A stretch of DNA of 6,183 nucleotides from Gallionellaceae bacterium (GCA_030690855.1 JAUYFR010000316.1:1-6183), one strand, 5' to 3'. Shown: positions 1 through 5,491, counted from the stretch's first letter. Translations and numbers: made by a program. The notes: generated from the sequence alone by a model not told the origin.

Positions 1-27
1 AGAGTGTTCGTTTTTAGCAGTTTAGAT

Positions 28-33
28 AGGAGG
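28..33 (+). promoter_or_regulatory. Strong Shine-Dalgarno upstream of first cheV
   Basis: A perfect AGGAGG lies just before the tandem start ATGATG. It is 2 nt from the first ATG (36) and 5 nt from the second (39), so the second ATG has the more usual spacing. This is why the start is set at 39. The rest of bases 1-38 shows no promoter I can support, and the upstream gene is not visible. Confidence 0.75.
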
Positions 34-38
34 GCATG

Positions 39-986
39 ATGTCCGATTTATTAAAAAATATTGATGCACGTACCAAGTTGGCAGGTAACAACAAGCTAGA
101 AATTTTGATGTTTACCCTGGGCTTGGATAACCGTAGTAACCGTCGTGAAACCTACGGTATTAACGTGTTTAAGGTGCGCGAGGTCATGCGAGTGCCAGCG
201 ATTACGCAATCTCCCGATATGCCGACTGCGGTTGAAGGTATGGTGAGTTTGCGCGGTGCGCTGGTGCCAGTGATCGACCTCGCGAAATATGTTGGCGTGC
301 AATGTGATGAAAAGCCCACCATCATGATCGTTACCGAATATAACGGACACACCCAAGGCTTCTTGGTTGAAGCGGTCGATACCATTTTGCGTTTGGATTG
401 GTCTTCGATGCGCGTGCCGCCTGAAATGCTTAACTCGCAAACCGGCGGTCTGGTGACGGCGGTAACTGAGCTAGCCGATAAGCGCCTAGTGATGATGATG
501 GACGTAGAGAAGGTGCTGGCTGAAACCGGCCACTTCGCTGATGACGACATGATCTTGAAGAGCGTGCAGCCGCTGGCGATGGCGAACCGCACCGTGTTTT
601 TTGCCGACGACTCTTCGGTCGCGCGCAAACAAATTGAAAAAACACTGGACGCAATGCAGGTGAAATATATCTCTGCGGTGAATGGTAGCCGTGCTTGGGT
701 CGAGCTGAAAAAGATCGCTGACTATGCTGAATCAGCACATATTCCCGTGACCGACATGATTCAAGTGATTTTGACTGACGTGGAAATGCCGGAGATGGAT
801 GGTTACATGCTGACGCGCAAAATTAAAGAAGATAAGCGTTTCGCTAAAGTGCCGGTGTTGATGCACTCCTCGCTGTCGAGTAGCTCTAACCAGCAGTTGG
901 GCAAGGCGGTGGGCGTGGATGAATACGTACCGAAATTTGAACCTCAAAAACTGGCGCAAACGCTCACTCGTTTGCTTACTCGATAG
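39..986 (+). CDS. cheV: Chemotaxis coupling protein CheV (CheW-receiver fusion), first copy
   Basis: CheV joins a CheW-like scaffold domain, which links receptors to the kinase CheA at the cytoplasmic face of the membrane, to a receiver phosphorylated by CheA. The 315-residue product is of usual CheV length. The N-terminal 'DARTKLAG' segment is typical of CheV. The CheW-like domain spans about residues 17-160 ('GINVFKVREV', 'SLRGALVPVIDL'), and the receiver about 185-313. The receiver keeps the acidic pair D190/D191, phosphoacceptor D247 in 'TDVEMPEMDG', S277 in 'MHSSLS' and K299 in 'VPKF', so it should be phosphorylatable. Compared with the next gene it has about six extra residues, basic and Asn-rich, in an early loop of the CheW-like domain (about 29-38). 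An alternative start at 36 adds one Met. The family call is firm; which CheV subtype it is cannot be told from here. Confidence 0.95.
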   Translation: MSDLLKNIDARTKLAGNNKLEILMFTLGLDNRSNRRETYGINVFKVREVMRVPAITQSPDMPTAVEGMVSLRGALVPVIDLAKYVGVQCDEKPTIMIVTEYNGHTQGFLVEAVDTILRLDWSSMRVPPEMLNSQTGGLVTAVTELADKRLVMMMDVEKVLAETGHFADDDMILKSVQPLAMANRTVFFADDSSVARKQIEKTLDAMQVKYISAVNGSRAWVELKKIADYAESAHIPVTDMIQVILTDVEMPEMDGYMLTRKIKEDKRFAKVPVLMHSSLSSSSNQQLGKAVGVDEYVPKFEPQKLAQTLTRLLTR

Positions 987-989
987 GAG
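985..989 (+). promoter_or_regulatory. Shine-Dalgarno overlapping the stop of the first cheV
   Basis: AGGAG begins inside the TAG stop (984-986) of the first cheV and ends 6 nt before the ATG at 996. Ribosomes ending on the first gene would expose or reach this site, so translational coupling of the two cheV genes is likely (inference). Confidence 0.7.
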
Positions 990-995
990 CCGATC

Positions 996-1940
996 ATGTC
1001 TATTACTGAATATAACCAAGAATCAAATAGTGGCGGCCTGCTCGATGCGGTGGATGCGCGCACTAATTTGGCCGGCTCCAACAAGATGGAGATTTTGTTG
1101 TTCTCGATTGGCTCAAATGAGGTGTTTGGTATCAATGTATTTAAGGTGAAAGAAGTCACTCGCAACGTGCGCATTACTAAAACTCCCAACATGCCGCATG
1201 GCGTGGATGGCATCGTCAGTTTGCGCGGCCATGTGATGCCGGTGCTGAACCTCTCTTCTTTTATGGGGCTAGGTAATTCAGAAGAGCAACACGTGATGAT
1301 GGTGGCTGAATACAGCCGTCACGTACTGGGCTTTTTGGTGCAAAGCGTAGACCGTATTATTCGCGTGGACTGGAACAAGGTGCGTGCGGCCGAAGGCATG
1401 ATGAGTGGCAACTCTCATTTGATCACCGCGATTACCGAATTAGATAACGGCACATTGGTTTCTATCCTCGATGTTGAGCAAATTATGGCCAGCGCATTTG
1501 GCGAAGCCGTGGTCGGCGCAGTGGAGAAGGTCGAAGGAGGGCATGAAAAGTCCGTCTTTTTCGTGGATGACTCTGGCGTCGCTCGTAAGAAAATAGCGGA
1601 ACTGTTAGACAAGATGGGTGTGAAACACATTCAGGCACACAACGGACTCGAAGGTTGGCAGCGCTTACAAGGGTTGGCGGAGTCAGCCACTAATTCGGGA
1701 CACGATTTGCATACCCAGATCCAAGTGATCTTAGTGGATGCAGAAATGCCGGAGATGGATGGCTATGTTTTAACGCAGCACATCAAGGCAGACCATCGCT
1801 TTGACAACATTCCTGTGGTGATGCACTCATCGCTGTCTTCAGAGGCGAATCGCACGATGGGTACCAAAGTAGGCGTTGATTATTACGTACCAAAGTTTGA
1901 TGGTTTGATGTTGTCGGAAACATTGAGACCGTTGTTGTAG
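996..1940 (+). CDS. cheV: Chemotaxis coupling protein CheV, second copy
   Basis: This 314-residue CheW-receiver fusion is a paralog of the gene just before it and has the same role: linking receptors to CheA with phosphorylation-dependent tuning. 'DARTNLAGSNKMEILLF' begins the CheW-like domain (about 18-165, with 'GINVFKVKEV' and 'SLRGHVMPVLNL'). A variable linker follows (about 166-185). The receiver (about 186-311) has D191/D192, phosphoacceptor D248 in 'VDAEMPEMDG', S278 in 'MHSSLS' and K300 in 'VPKF'. All the key receiver residues are present. The ATG is fixed by an SD 6 nt upstream that overlaps the previous stop, so the two genes are almost certainly co-transcribed and probably translationally coupled. 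The C-terminus is short, ending four residues after the last helix segment 'LSETL'. Confidence in the family is very high. Confidence 0.95.
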   Translation: MSITEYNQESNSGGLLDAVDARTNLAGSNKMEILLFSIGSNEVFGINVFKVKEVTRNVRITKTPNMPHGVDGIVSLRGHVMPVLNLSSFMGLGNSEEQHVMMVAEYSRHVLGFLVQSVDRIIRVDWNKVRAAEGMMSGNSHLITAITELDNGTLVSILDVEQIMASAFGEAVVGAVEKVEGGHEKSVFFVDDSGVARKKIAELLDKMGVKHIQAHNGLEGWQRLQGLAESATNSGHDLHTQIQVILVDAEMPEMDGYVLTQHIKADHRFDNIPVVMHSSLSSEANRTMGTKVGVDYYVPKFDGLMLSETLRPLL

Positions 1941-1942
1941 TT

Positions 1943-2001
1943 GTAGGTCGGGATTAATCCCGACATGAAACAGAAAAGCGTCGGGTTAAAACCCGACCTA
2001 C
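1943..2001. repeat. Paired GTAG-hairpin palindrome (REP/BIME-like) between cheV and cheY
   Basis: Two hairpins face each other. The left one is GTAG (1943-1946) followed by a perfect 18-nt palindrome (1947-1964). The right one is an 18-nt hairpin with 8-bp arms and an AA centre (1980-1997) followed by CTAC (1998-2001), the reverse complement of GTAG. The outer 10 bases on each side are also exact reverse complements, so the whole element can fold as one long stem. A GTAG tetranucleotide next to a hairpin is the known layout of REP sequences mobilised by RAYT (TnpA-REP) transposases. There is no T-run, so it is not a canonical intrinsic terminator. Confidence 0.75.
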
Positions 2002-2008
2002 GAAGGAT

Positions 2009-2014
2009 AGGAGG
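2009..2014 (+). promoter_or_regulatory. Shine-Dalgarno of cheY
   Basis: A perfect AGGAGG lies 2 nt before the ATG at 2017 and 5 nt before the ATG at 2020. The spacing, and the match of the resulting N-terminus MAD... to E. coli CheY, favour 2020. The site begins only 8 nt after the end of the palindrome at 2001. Confidence 0.75.
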
Positions 2015-2019
2015 ACATG

Positions 2020-2409
2020 ATGGCTGATCCAAATTTGAAGATTCTGGTGGTAGATGACTTTTCCACGATGCGACGCATCGTGCGAAATCTACTCAAAGAA
2101 CTGGGCTTCGCGAATGTGCATGAGGCGGAAGATGGTGTTGAGGGCTTGAATAAATTGCGCAGCGAAGGCAATTTTGAGTTCGTGGTGTCGGATTGGAATA
2201 TGCCGAACATGACAGGCATCGAGATGCTGCGGGCGATTCGCGCTGATGAAAAACTCAAGCATCTGCCGTTGCTGATGGTGACGGCTGAAGCGAAGCGCGA
2301 AAACATCATTGAAGCGGCGCAAGCAGGAGCTTCTGGCTATGTGGTAAAGCCATTCACGGCGGCCACGCTAGATGAGAAGCTGAAGAAAATTTTTGCCACG
2401 ATGAAATAA
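2020..2409 (+). CDS. cheY: Chemotaxis response regulator CheY
   Basis: This is a single-domain receiver of 129 residues, the same length as E. coli CheY. After phosphorylation by CheA it diffuses to the flagellar motor, binds FliM and changes rotation. The sequence follows E. coli CheY closely, for example 'VVDDFSTMRRIVRNLLKELG', 'SDWNMPN' and 'QAGASGYVVKPFTAATL'. Functional residues are D12/D13 (metal binding), D58 (phosphoacceptor, shifted by one from the E. coli D57 by a one-residue insertion), T88, Y107 (the switch tyrosine) and K110. The protein consists of the receiver alone. A start at 2017 would add one Met and fits the SD less well. cheZ follows after 12 nt, the usual cheY-cheZ pairing. 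Confidence 0.97.
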   Translation: MADPNLKILVVDDFSTMRRIVRNLLKELGFANVHEAEDGVEGLNKLRSEGNFEFVVSDWNMPNMTGIEMLRAIRADEKLKHLPLLMVTAEAKRENIIEAAQAGASGYVVKPFTAATLDEKLKKIFATMK

Positions 2410-2421
2410 GTGAGAGATGCC

Positions 2422-3162
2422 ATGACTACCAATGCAAATAATGACTCAGATGATTTAGAAGCGCTGTTCGACAGCATTGCCTCTGAAAATAAAGAGGCCG
2501 AAGCGCCTGTGAAAAAAGCGCCTGCGAAAAAAGTTGCCGCTAAAGCAGAGCTAGGAGCTGAAGCAGACGCGAATAGCGAAGTGATTAATAAGATCGGCCA
2601 CATGACGCGCGCCTTGCACGACAGTTTGCGTGAATTGGGTTTGGATAAAAATCTGGAAAAAGCAGCGAATGCCATTCCTGATGCGCGTGATCGTTTGGCC
2701 TACATCGCCACCATGACCCAGCAAGCAGCGGAGCGCGTGTTGAACGCAACGGATGCTGCGCAGCCGGTGGTGGATAAGATTGGTGAGGAAGCCAAATCTC
2801 TATCTGGCGAATGGCAAAAGCTATTTGATCAAAAACTGGATGCTGAACAGTTCAAACAACTGGCGATGCGCACCCATGCTTACTTGGTAGAAGTGCCGAA
2901 GCAGACTAAAGCAACAAACGCGTATCTGACAGAAATTATGATGGCGCAAGACTTCCAAGATCTCACGGGGCAAGTGATTAAGAAAACCATCGAAGTCACC
3001 CAGCACATGGAGCAACAGTTGTTGGCGATCCTAGTCGAAAACGCACCAGCGTCCGCCAAAATTGATTCGGGATTATTGAATGGCCCAGTGATTAAAGCGG
3101 GTGGCGATGTGGTCACTAGTCAGGCGCAAGTGGATGATTTGTTAGAGAGTTTAGGGTTTTAA
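2422..3162 (+). CDS. cheZ: CheY-P phosphatase CheZ
   Basis: CheZ removes phosphate from CheY-P and so resets the motor signal in the cytoplasm. The 246-residue product has the catalytic signature 'DFQDLTGQVIKK' at 177-188; D180 and Q184 correspond to E. coli D143 and Q147, the Gln that orients water in the CheY active site. The extreme C-terminus 'QVDDLLESLGF' (236-246) is the conserved CheY-P tethering peptide, preceded by a probably flexible linker (about 208-232). Helical segments between about 50 and 205 would form the known four-helix-bundle dimer. The N-terminus carries an acidic 'DDLEALFDSI' helix (10-19) and an Ala/Lys/Pro-rich linker (24-48). The ATG at 2422 is chosen because GAGAG lies 5 nt upstream; a GTG at 2410 has no SD and would start immediately after the cheY stop. 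Confidence 0.96.
   Translation: MTTNANNDSDDLEALFDSIASENKEAEAPVKKAPAKKVAAKAELGAEADANSEVINKIGHMTRALHDSLRELGLDKNLEKAANAIPDARDRLAYIATMTQQAAERVLNATDAAQPVVDKIGEEAKSLSGEWQKLFDQKLDAEQFKQLAMRTHAYLVEVPKQTKATNAYLTEIMMAQDFQDLTGQVIKKTIEVTQHMEQQLLAILVENAPASAKIDSGLLNGPVIKAGGDVVTSQAQVDDLLESLGF
2503..2532 (+). repeat. Two tandem 15-bp copies inside cheZ
   Basis: Two adjacent 15-base units, 2503-2517 and 2518-2532, differ at one base and each end in six A residues. They encode the pentapeptides APVKK and APAKK (CheZ residues 28-37). The repeat is in frame, lies in the low-complexity linker and looks like a slippage product. Confidence 0.85.
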
Positions 3163-3165
3163 AAA

Positions 3166-3216
3166 TAGGATTGAGGATTGAGCGTGGCGCGGAGAAGGTT
3201 TGTTATTTCAATCCTA
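3166..3216. repeat. Short inverted repeat after cheZ
   Basis: TAGGATTGA (3166-3174) is the exact reverse complement of 3208-3216. The 8-mer AGGATTGA is repeated at 3174-3181 and could pair with the same partner. This could give a weak stem just downstream of the cheZ stop. There is no T-run on the + strand, so I do not call a terminator. The remaining sequence up to 3248 shows nothing else I can name. Confidence 0.4.
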
Positions 3217-3248
3217 ACTCATCGATCCTCGGTCCTGATGGTTTAAGT

Positions 3249-3321
3249 TTCGTAGGTCGGGATTGTGCGAAGCCGTATGGGGCTAACGCCCTAACGCATT
3301 CGCACAATCCCGACCTACGAA
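3249..3321. repeat. Long perfect inverted repeat, GTAG-hairpin family, upstream of cheA
   Basis: Arms of 23 bp (3249-3271 and 3299-3321) are perfect reverse complements around a 27-nt centre, which itself contains a small GGGC-TAAC-GCCC hairpin (3280-3291). The outer parts share GTAGGTCGGGATT on the left and CCCGACCTACGAA on the right with the element at 1943-2004, so both belong to one repeat family. GTAG begins at 3253 and CTAC ends at 3318. The arms could form a very stable cruciform or RNA stem. No open reading frame of its own is apparent. Confidence 0.8.
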
Positions 3322-3372
3322 GAACAGATAAGCTTTTACATTTGTAATTGAAACTGCGGTTCAGCAGCATTT

Positions 3373-3388
3373 CCCGCGATGGCGCGGG
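3373..3388 (+). other. GC-rich hairpin in the cheA leader
   Basis: CCCGCG-ATGG-CGCGGG is a perfect 6-bp stem with a 4-nt loop. It ends 21 nt before the cheA SD (GGGAG, 3410-3414) and 33 nt before the ATG. It is not followed by a U-run, so it is not an evident terminator. It may shape the 5' leader of cheA mRNA, or it may be another degenerate repeat remnant; the sequence does not decide. Confidence 0.45.
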
Positions 3389-3421
3389 GTGTCGAATCGC
3401 TAGAAATATGGGAGTTCTAAA

Positions 3422-5287
3422 ATGAACGACTTCACCGGCATGGAAGAGTTGTTGCAAGATTTTCTACTAGAAGCATCTGATTTGTTGGCCGACGTGGACA
3501 GCAAGTTGATGGATTTGGAAAAACGTCCTGACGACAAAAATACACTCAACGTGATTTTTCGAGGTTTCCACACCATTAAAGGTGGCGCGGGATTTTTGAA
3601 TGCGACGGAGTTGGTGACGCTCTGTCACCTGACCGAAAATCTCTTCGACAAATTGCGCAATGCTGAATTGCAACTCTCGCCAGGTTTGCTCGATGTGATT
3701 CTTGCCGCCACGGGTGAAGTGCGATTAATGTTTAACGACTTAGGTAGAGGCGTGCAGCCGCAGAGCGCACCGCAGCCAATCTTAGATGCGTTAGAAGCCG
3801 CATTAAAAGGTAACGCGGTTTCTCTCAGTGCGGCTCCCGCTCCCGCGCCAGCCCCTGCGGCGCCAGTCATTTCTACGGCTTTGCAGGCGGCCGCTGAAAA
3901 GGGCCCTGATTGGAACGCCTTGTATCAAACCCTAGTGGGCGGCGTTGCGACGCCTGCGCCTGTGGCAGCGACTGCGACTGCGCCAGTTGTAGTTGCCGAG
4001 GGCGAGGTAGTGGTGGACGAAGAGAAGCTTAAGCAAAGCGCGTTCGGTCGTCGCACAGAAGACGTTCCCGGTCGCTCTGCGGCATCGGCGAGCCGCCGTG
4101 AGGCAGAGCCTGCGGCTAAAGATAATACGATTCGTGTGGACACCGACCGACTCGATCAAGTGCTGAACTTGTCCGGTGAAATTGGTTTGACCAAAAACCG
4201 TTTAACGCATTTGCGTAACGATATTTTGGGTGGCCGTTCGGATGCGGACACGCTGAAATCATTGGATGAATCAGTGAGCCAACTCGATATGCTGGTGATC
4301 AATTTGCAAAACGCGGTGATGAATACGCGGATGCAGCCCATCGGTAGATTGTTTAAAAAATATCCTCGTTTGGCACGCGATTTGGCGCGTCAATTAGGTA
4401 AAGATGTTGAGCTGGTGTTGTCGGGTGAAGAAACTGAAATCGACAAAACCATGATCGAAGATTTGAACGACCCGTTGGTGCACTTGGTGCGTAACTCGGT
4501 GGACCACGGCGTGGAGAGCGCAGAAGAGCGCGCTGCTTCAGGCAAGTCAGCGAAGAGCATGGTGTACTTGAGCGCACGTCAGGAAGGCGATCACATTTTG
4601 ATCAGCATTCAAGATGACGGCAAAGGCATGCGCCCTGAAGTGATTCGTAGCAAAGCGATTGAGAAGGGTCTGATTACGTTAGAAGAGGCGAGCGCGCTGG
4701 ATGAAAGTGCCAGCTTGAATTTGATCTTCTTGCCGGGCTTCTCCACAAAAGATGAGATTTCGAGTGTGTCAGGTCGTGGTGTCGGCATGGACGTGGTGAA
4801 AACCAATATTTCCAAGCTGAACGGCATGATTACCATTGATTCTGCGCCCGGCACCGGCTCTACTTTCACCATTTCCTTGCCACTCACCTTGGCGATCTTG
4901 CCGGTGCTGTTGCTACGCTTGAGCGACCAACCTTTTGCCGTGCCGTTGTCGATGGTGCGCGAGATTATGTCGGTCACCGCAGAAGGTCAGCAACTTATCT
5001 CAGGTCGTCCGACGATGGTGGTGCGTGGCGAAGTGTTGCCAGTGCGCTCGTTGGCGAGCTTGATTGGCTGGCCAGATTCGGGCCAGTCAGAAGTGGGCGT
5101 GTTGATGCAAGTGGGCAATCAGAGCTTCATTCTTTCGGCAGACGGTTTCGCCGGTCATGATGATGTGGTAATTAAGTCGCTCGACACCTTCCGTCCACAA
5201 GGCGTGGCTGGGGTAACGATGTCCAGCGAAGGCGAGATTGTGCTGATTTTGGATATTAAAGAATTGTTGGGTGAGGGGAATCATTAG
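3422..5287 (+). CDS. cheA: Chemotaxis histidine kinase CheA
   Basis: CheA is the receptor-controlled kinase of the chemosensory array; it phosphorylates CheY and CheV receivers. The 621-residue product has, in order: P1 histidine phosphotransfer domain (about 1-105, H50 in 'FHTIKGGAGF'); a long linker (about 130-235) rich in Ala, Pro and Val; P3 dimerisation helices (about 236-325, 'LSGEIGLTKNRL'); P4 ATPase (about 326-487) with N box 'HLVRNSVDHGVE' (354-365), G1 'DDGKGM' (398-403), F box region 'FLPGFST' (436-442) and G2 'GRGVGMDVV' (451-459); and the CheW-like P5 (about 490-617) that binds coupling proteins. The canonical P2 CheY-binding fold is not recognisable; only a short 'DWNALYQTLVG' motif (163-173) stands out in the linker. 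The ATG has GGGAG 7 nt upstream. The 259-nt gap before it suggests its own transcription control, but I could not support a promoter. Confidence 0.97.
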   Translation: MNDFTGMEELLQDFLLEASDLLADVDSKLMDLEKRPDDKNTLNVIFRGFHTIKGGAGFLNATELVTLCHLTENLFDKLRNAELQLSPGLLDVILAATGEVRLMFNDLGRGVQPQSAPQPILDALEAALKGNAVSLSAAPAPAPAPAAPVISTALQAAAEKGPDWNALYQTLVGGVATPAPVAATATAPVVVAEGEVVVDEEKLKQSAFGRRTEDVPGRSAASASRREAEPAAKDNTIRVDTDRLDQVLNLSGEIGLTKNRLTHLRNDILGGRSDADTLKSLDESVSQLDMLVINLQNAVMNTRMQPIGRLFKKYPRLARDLARQLGKDVELVLSGEETEIDKTMIEDLNDPLVHLVRNSVDHGVESAEERAASGKSAKSMVYLSARQEGDHILISIQDDGKGMRPEVIRSKAIEKGLITLEEASALDESASLNLIFLPGFSTKDEISSVSGRGVGMDVVKTNISKLNGMITIDSAPGTGSTFTISLPLTLAILPVLLLRLSDQPFAVPLSMVREIMSVTAEGQQLISGRPTMVVRGEVLPVRSLASLIGWPDSGQSEVGVLMQVGNQSFILSADGFAGHDDVVIKSLDTFRPQGVAGVTMSSEGEIVLILDIKELLGEGNH

Positions 5288-5292
5288 AGGAT

Positions 5293-5413
5293 TAACCCTC
5301 TCCCCCAGCCTAGCCATTCGACTAAGCAACAAGTTGCAAGTCGCTGGTTATCCCGTAAACGGGCGAGGGGAGAAAAAGCAGCAGTTCCCTCGCCCACTTG
5401 TGGGAGAGGGTTA
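5293..5413. repeat. Composite intergenic palindrome downstream of cheA
   Basis: The outer arms TAACCCTCTCCC (5293-5304) and GGGAGAGGGTTA (5402-5413) are exact reverse complements. Nested inside are three more hairpins: GCAAC-AA-GTTGC (5326-5337), CCCGT-AA-ACGGG (5352-5363), and GGGCGAGGG (5361-5369) pairing with CCCTCGCCC (5387-5395). The last two share bases and are mutually exclusive folds. GGGAGAGGG is repeated directly at 5414-5422. It resembles a dispersed non-coding repeat inserted 5 nt after the cheA stop. It could stop transcription or protect the mRNA 3' end, but it lacks a U-run. Confidence 0.7.
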
Positions 5414-5432
5414 GGGAGAGGGTAAGCATTTC

Positions 5433-5454
5433 GTAGGTTGGGCTGGAGTCCAAC
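5433..5454 (+). repeat. Single GTAG-hairpin (REP-like) upstream of the MCP gene
   Basis: GTAG (5433-5436) is followed by an 18-nt imperfect palindrome (5437-5454) with arms GTTGGGCT and AGTCCAAC, containing one G-T wobble and a 2-nt centre. The layout, four-base head plus 18-nt hairpin, equals that of the left half of the element at 1943-1964 although the stem sequence has drifted. Confidence 0.6.
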
Positions 5455-5491
5455 AGGAAGAATAAAATCTCTCCACTGAATCGAGGTAGTC

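Noticed and set aside
152..628. 158-codon open frame on the minus strand opposite the first cheV
   Set aside because: It lies wholly inside a gene with clear homology, has no recognisable product, and shorter frames of the same kind occur opposite every gene here. It is a coding shadow.
1943..2001. Rho-independent terminator after the second cheV
   Set aside because: Strong stems are present but no T-run follows, and the sequence matches a repeat family found elsewhere in the window.
2410..2421. GTG start for cheZ immediately after the cheY stop
   Set aside because: There is no SD in front of it, while the ATG at 2422 has GAGAG at good spacing.
2337..2675. 112-codon minus-strand open frame across the cheY-cheZ junction
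   Set aside because: The Ala/Ser/Phe-rich translation is what reverse-reading of the GAA/AAA/GCG-rich cheZ start gives. No RBS or family resemblance was seen.
3322..3421. Sigma-70 or sigma-28 promoter for cheA
   Set aside because: TTTACA- and TTGAAA-like hexamers occur, but no acceptable -10 box lies at the right distance, and no sigma-28 consensus was found.
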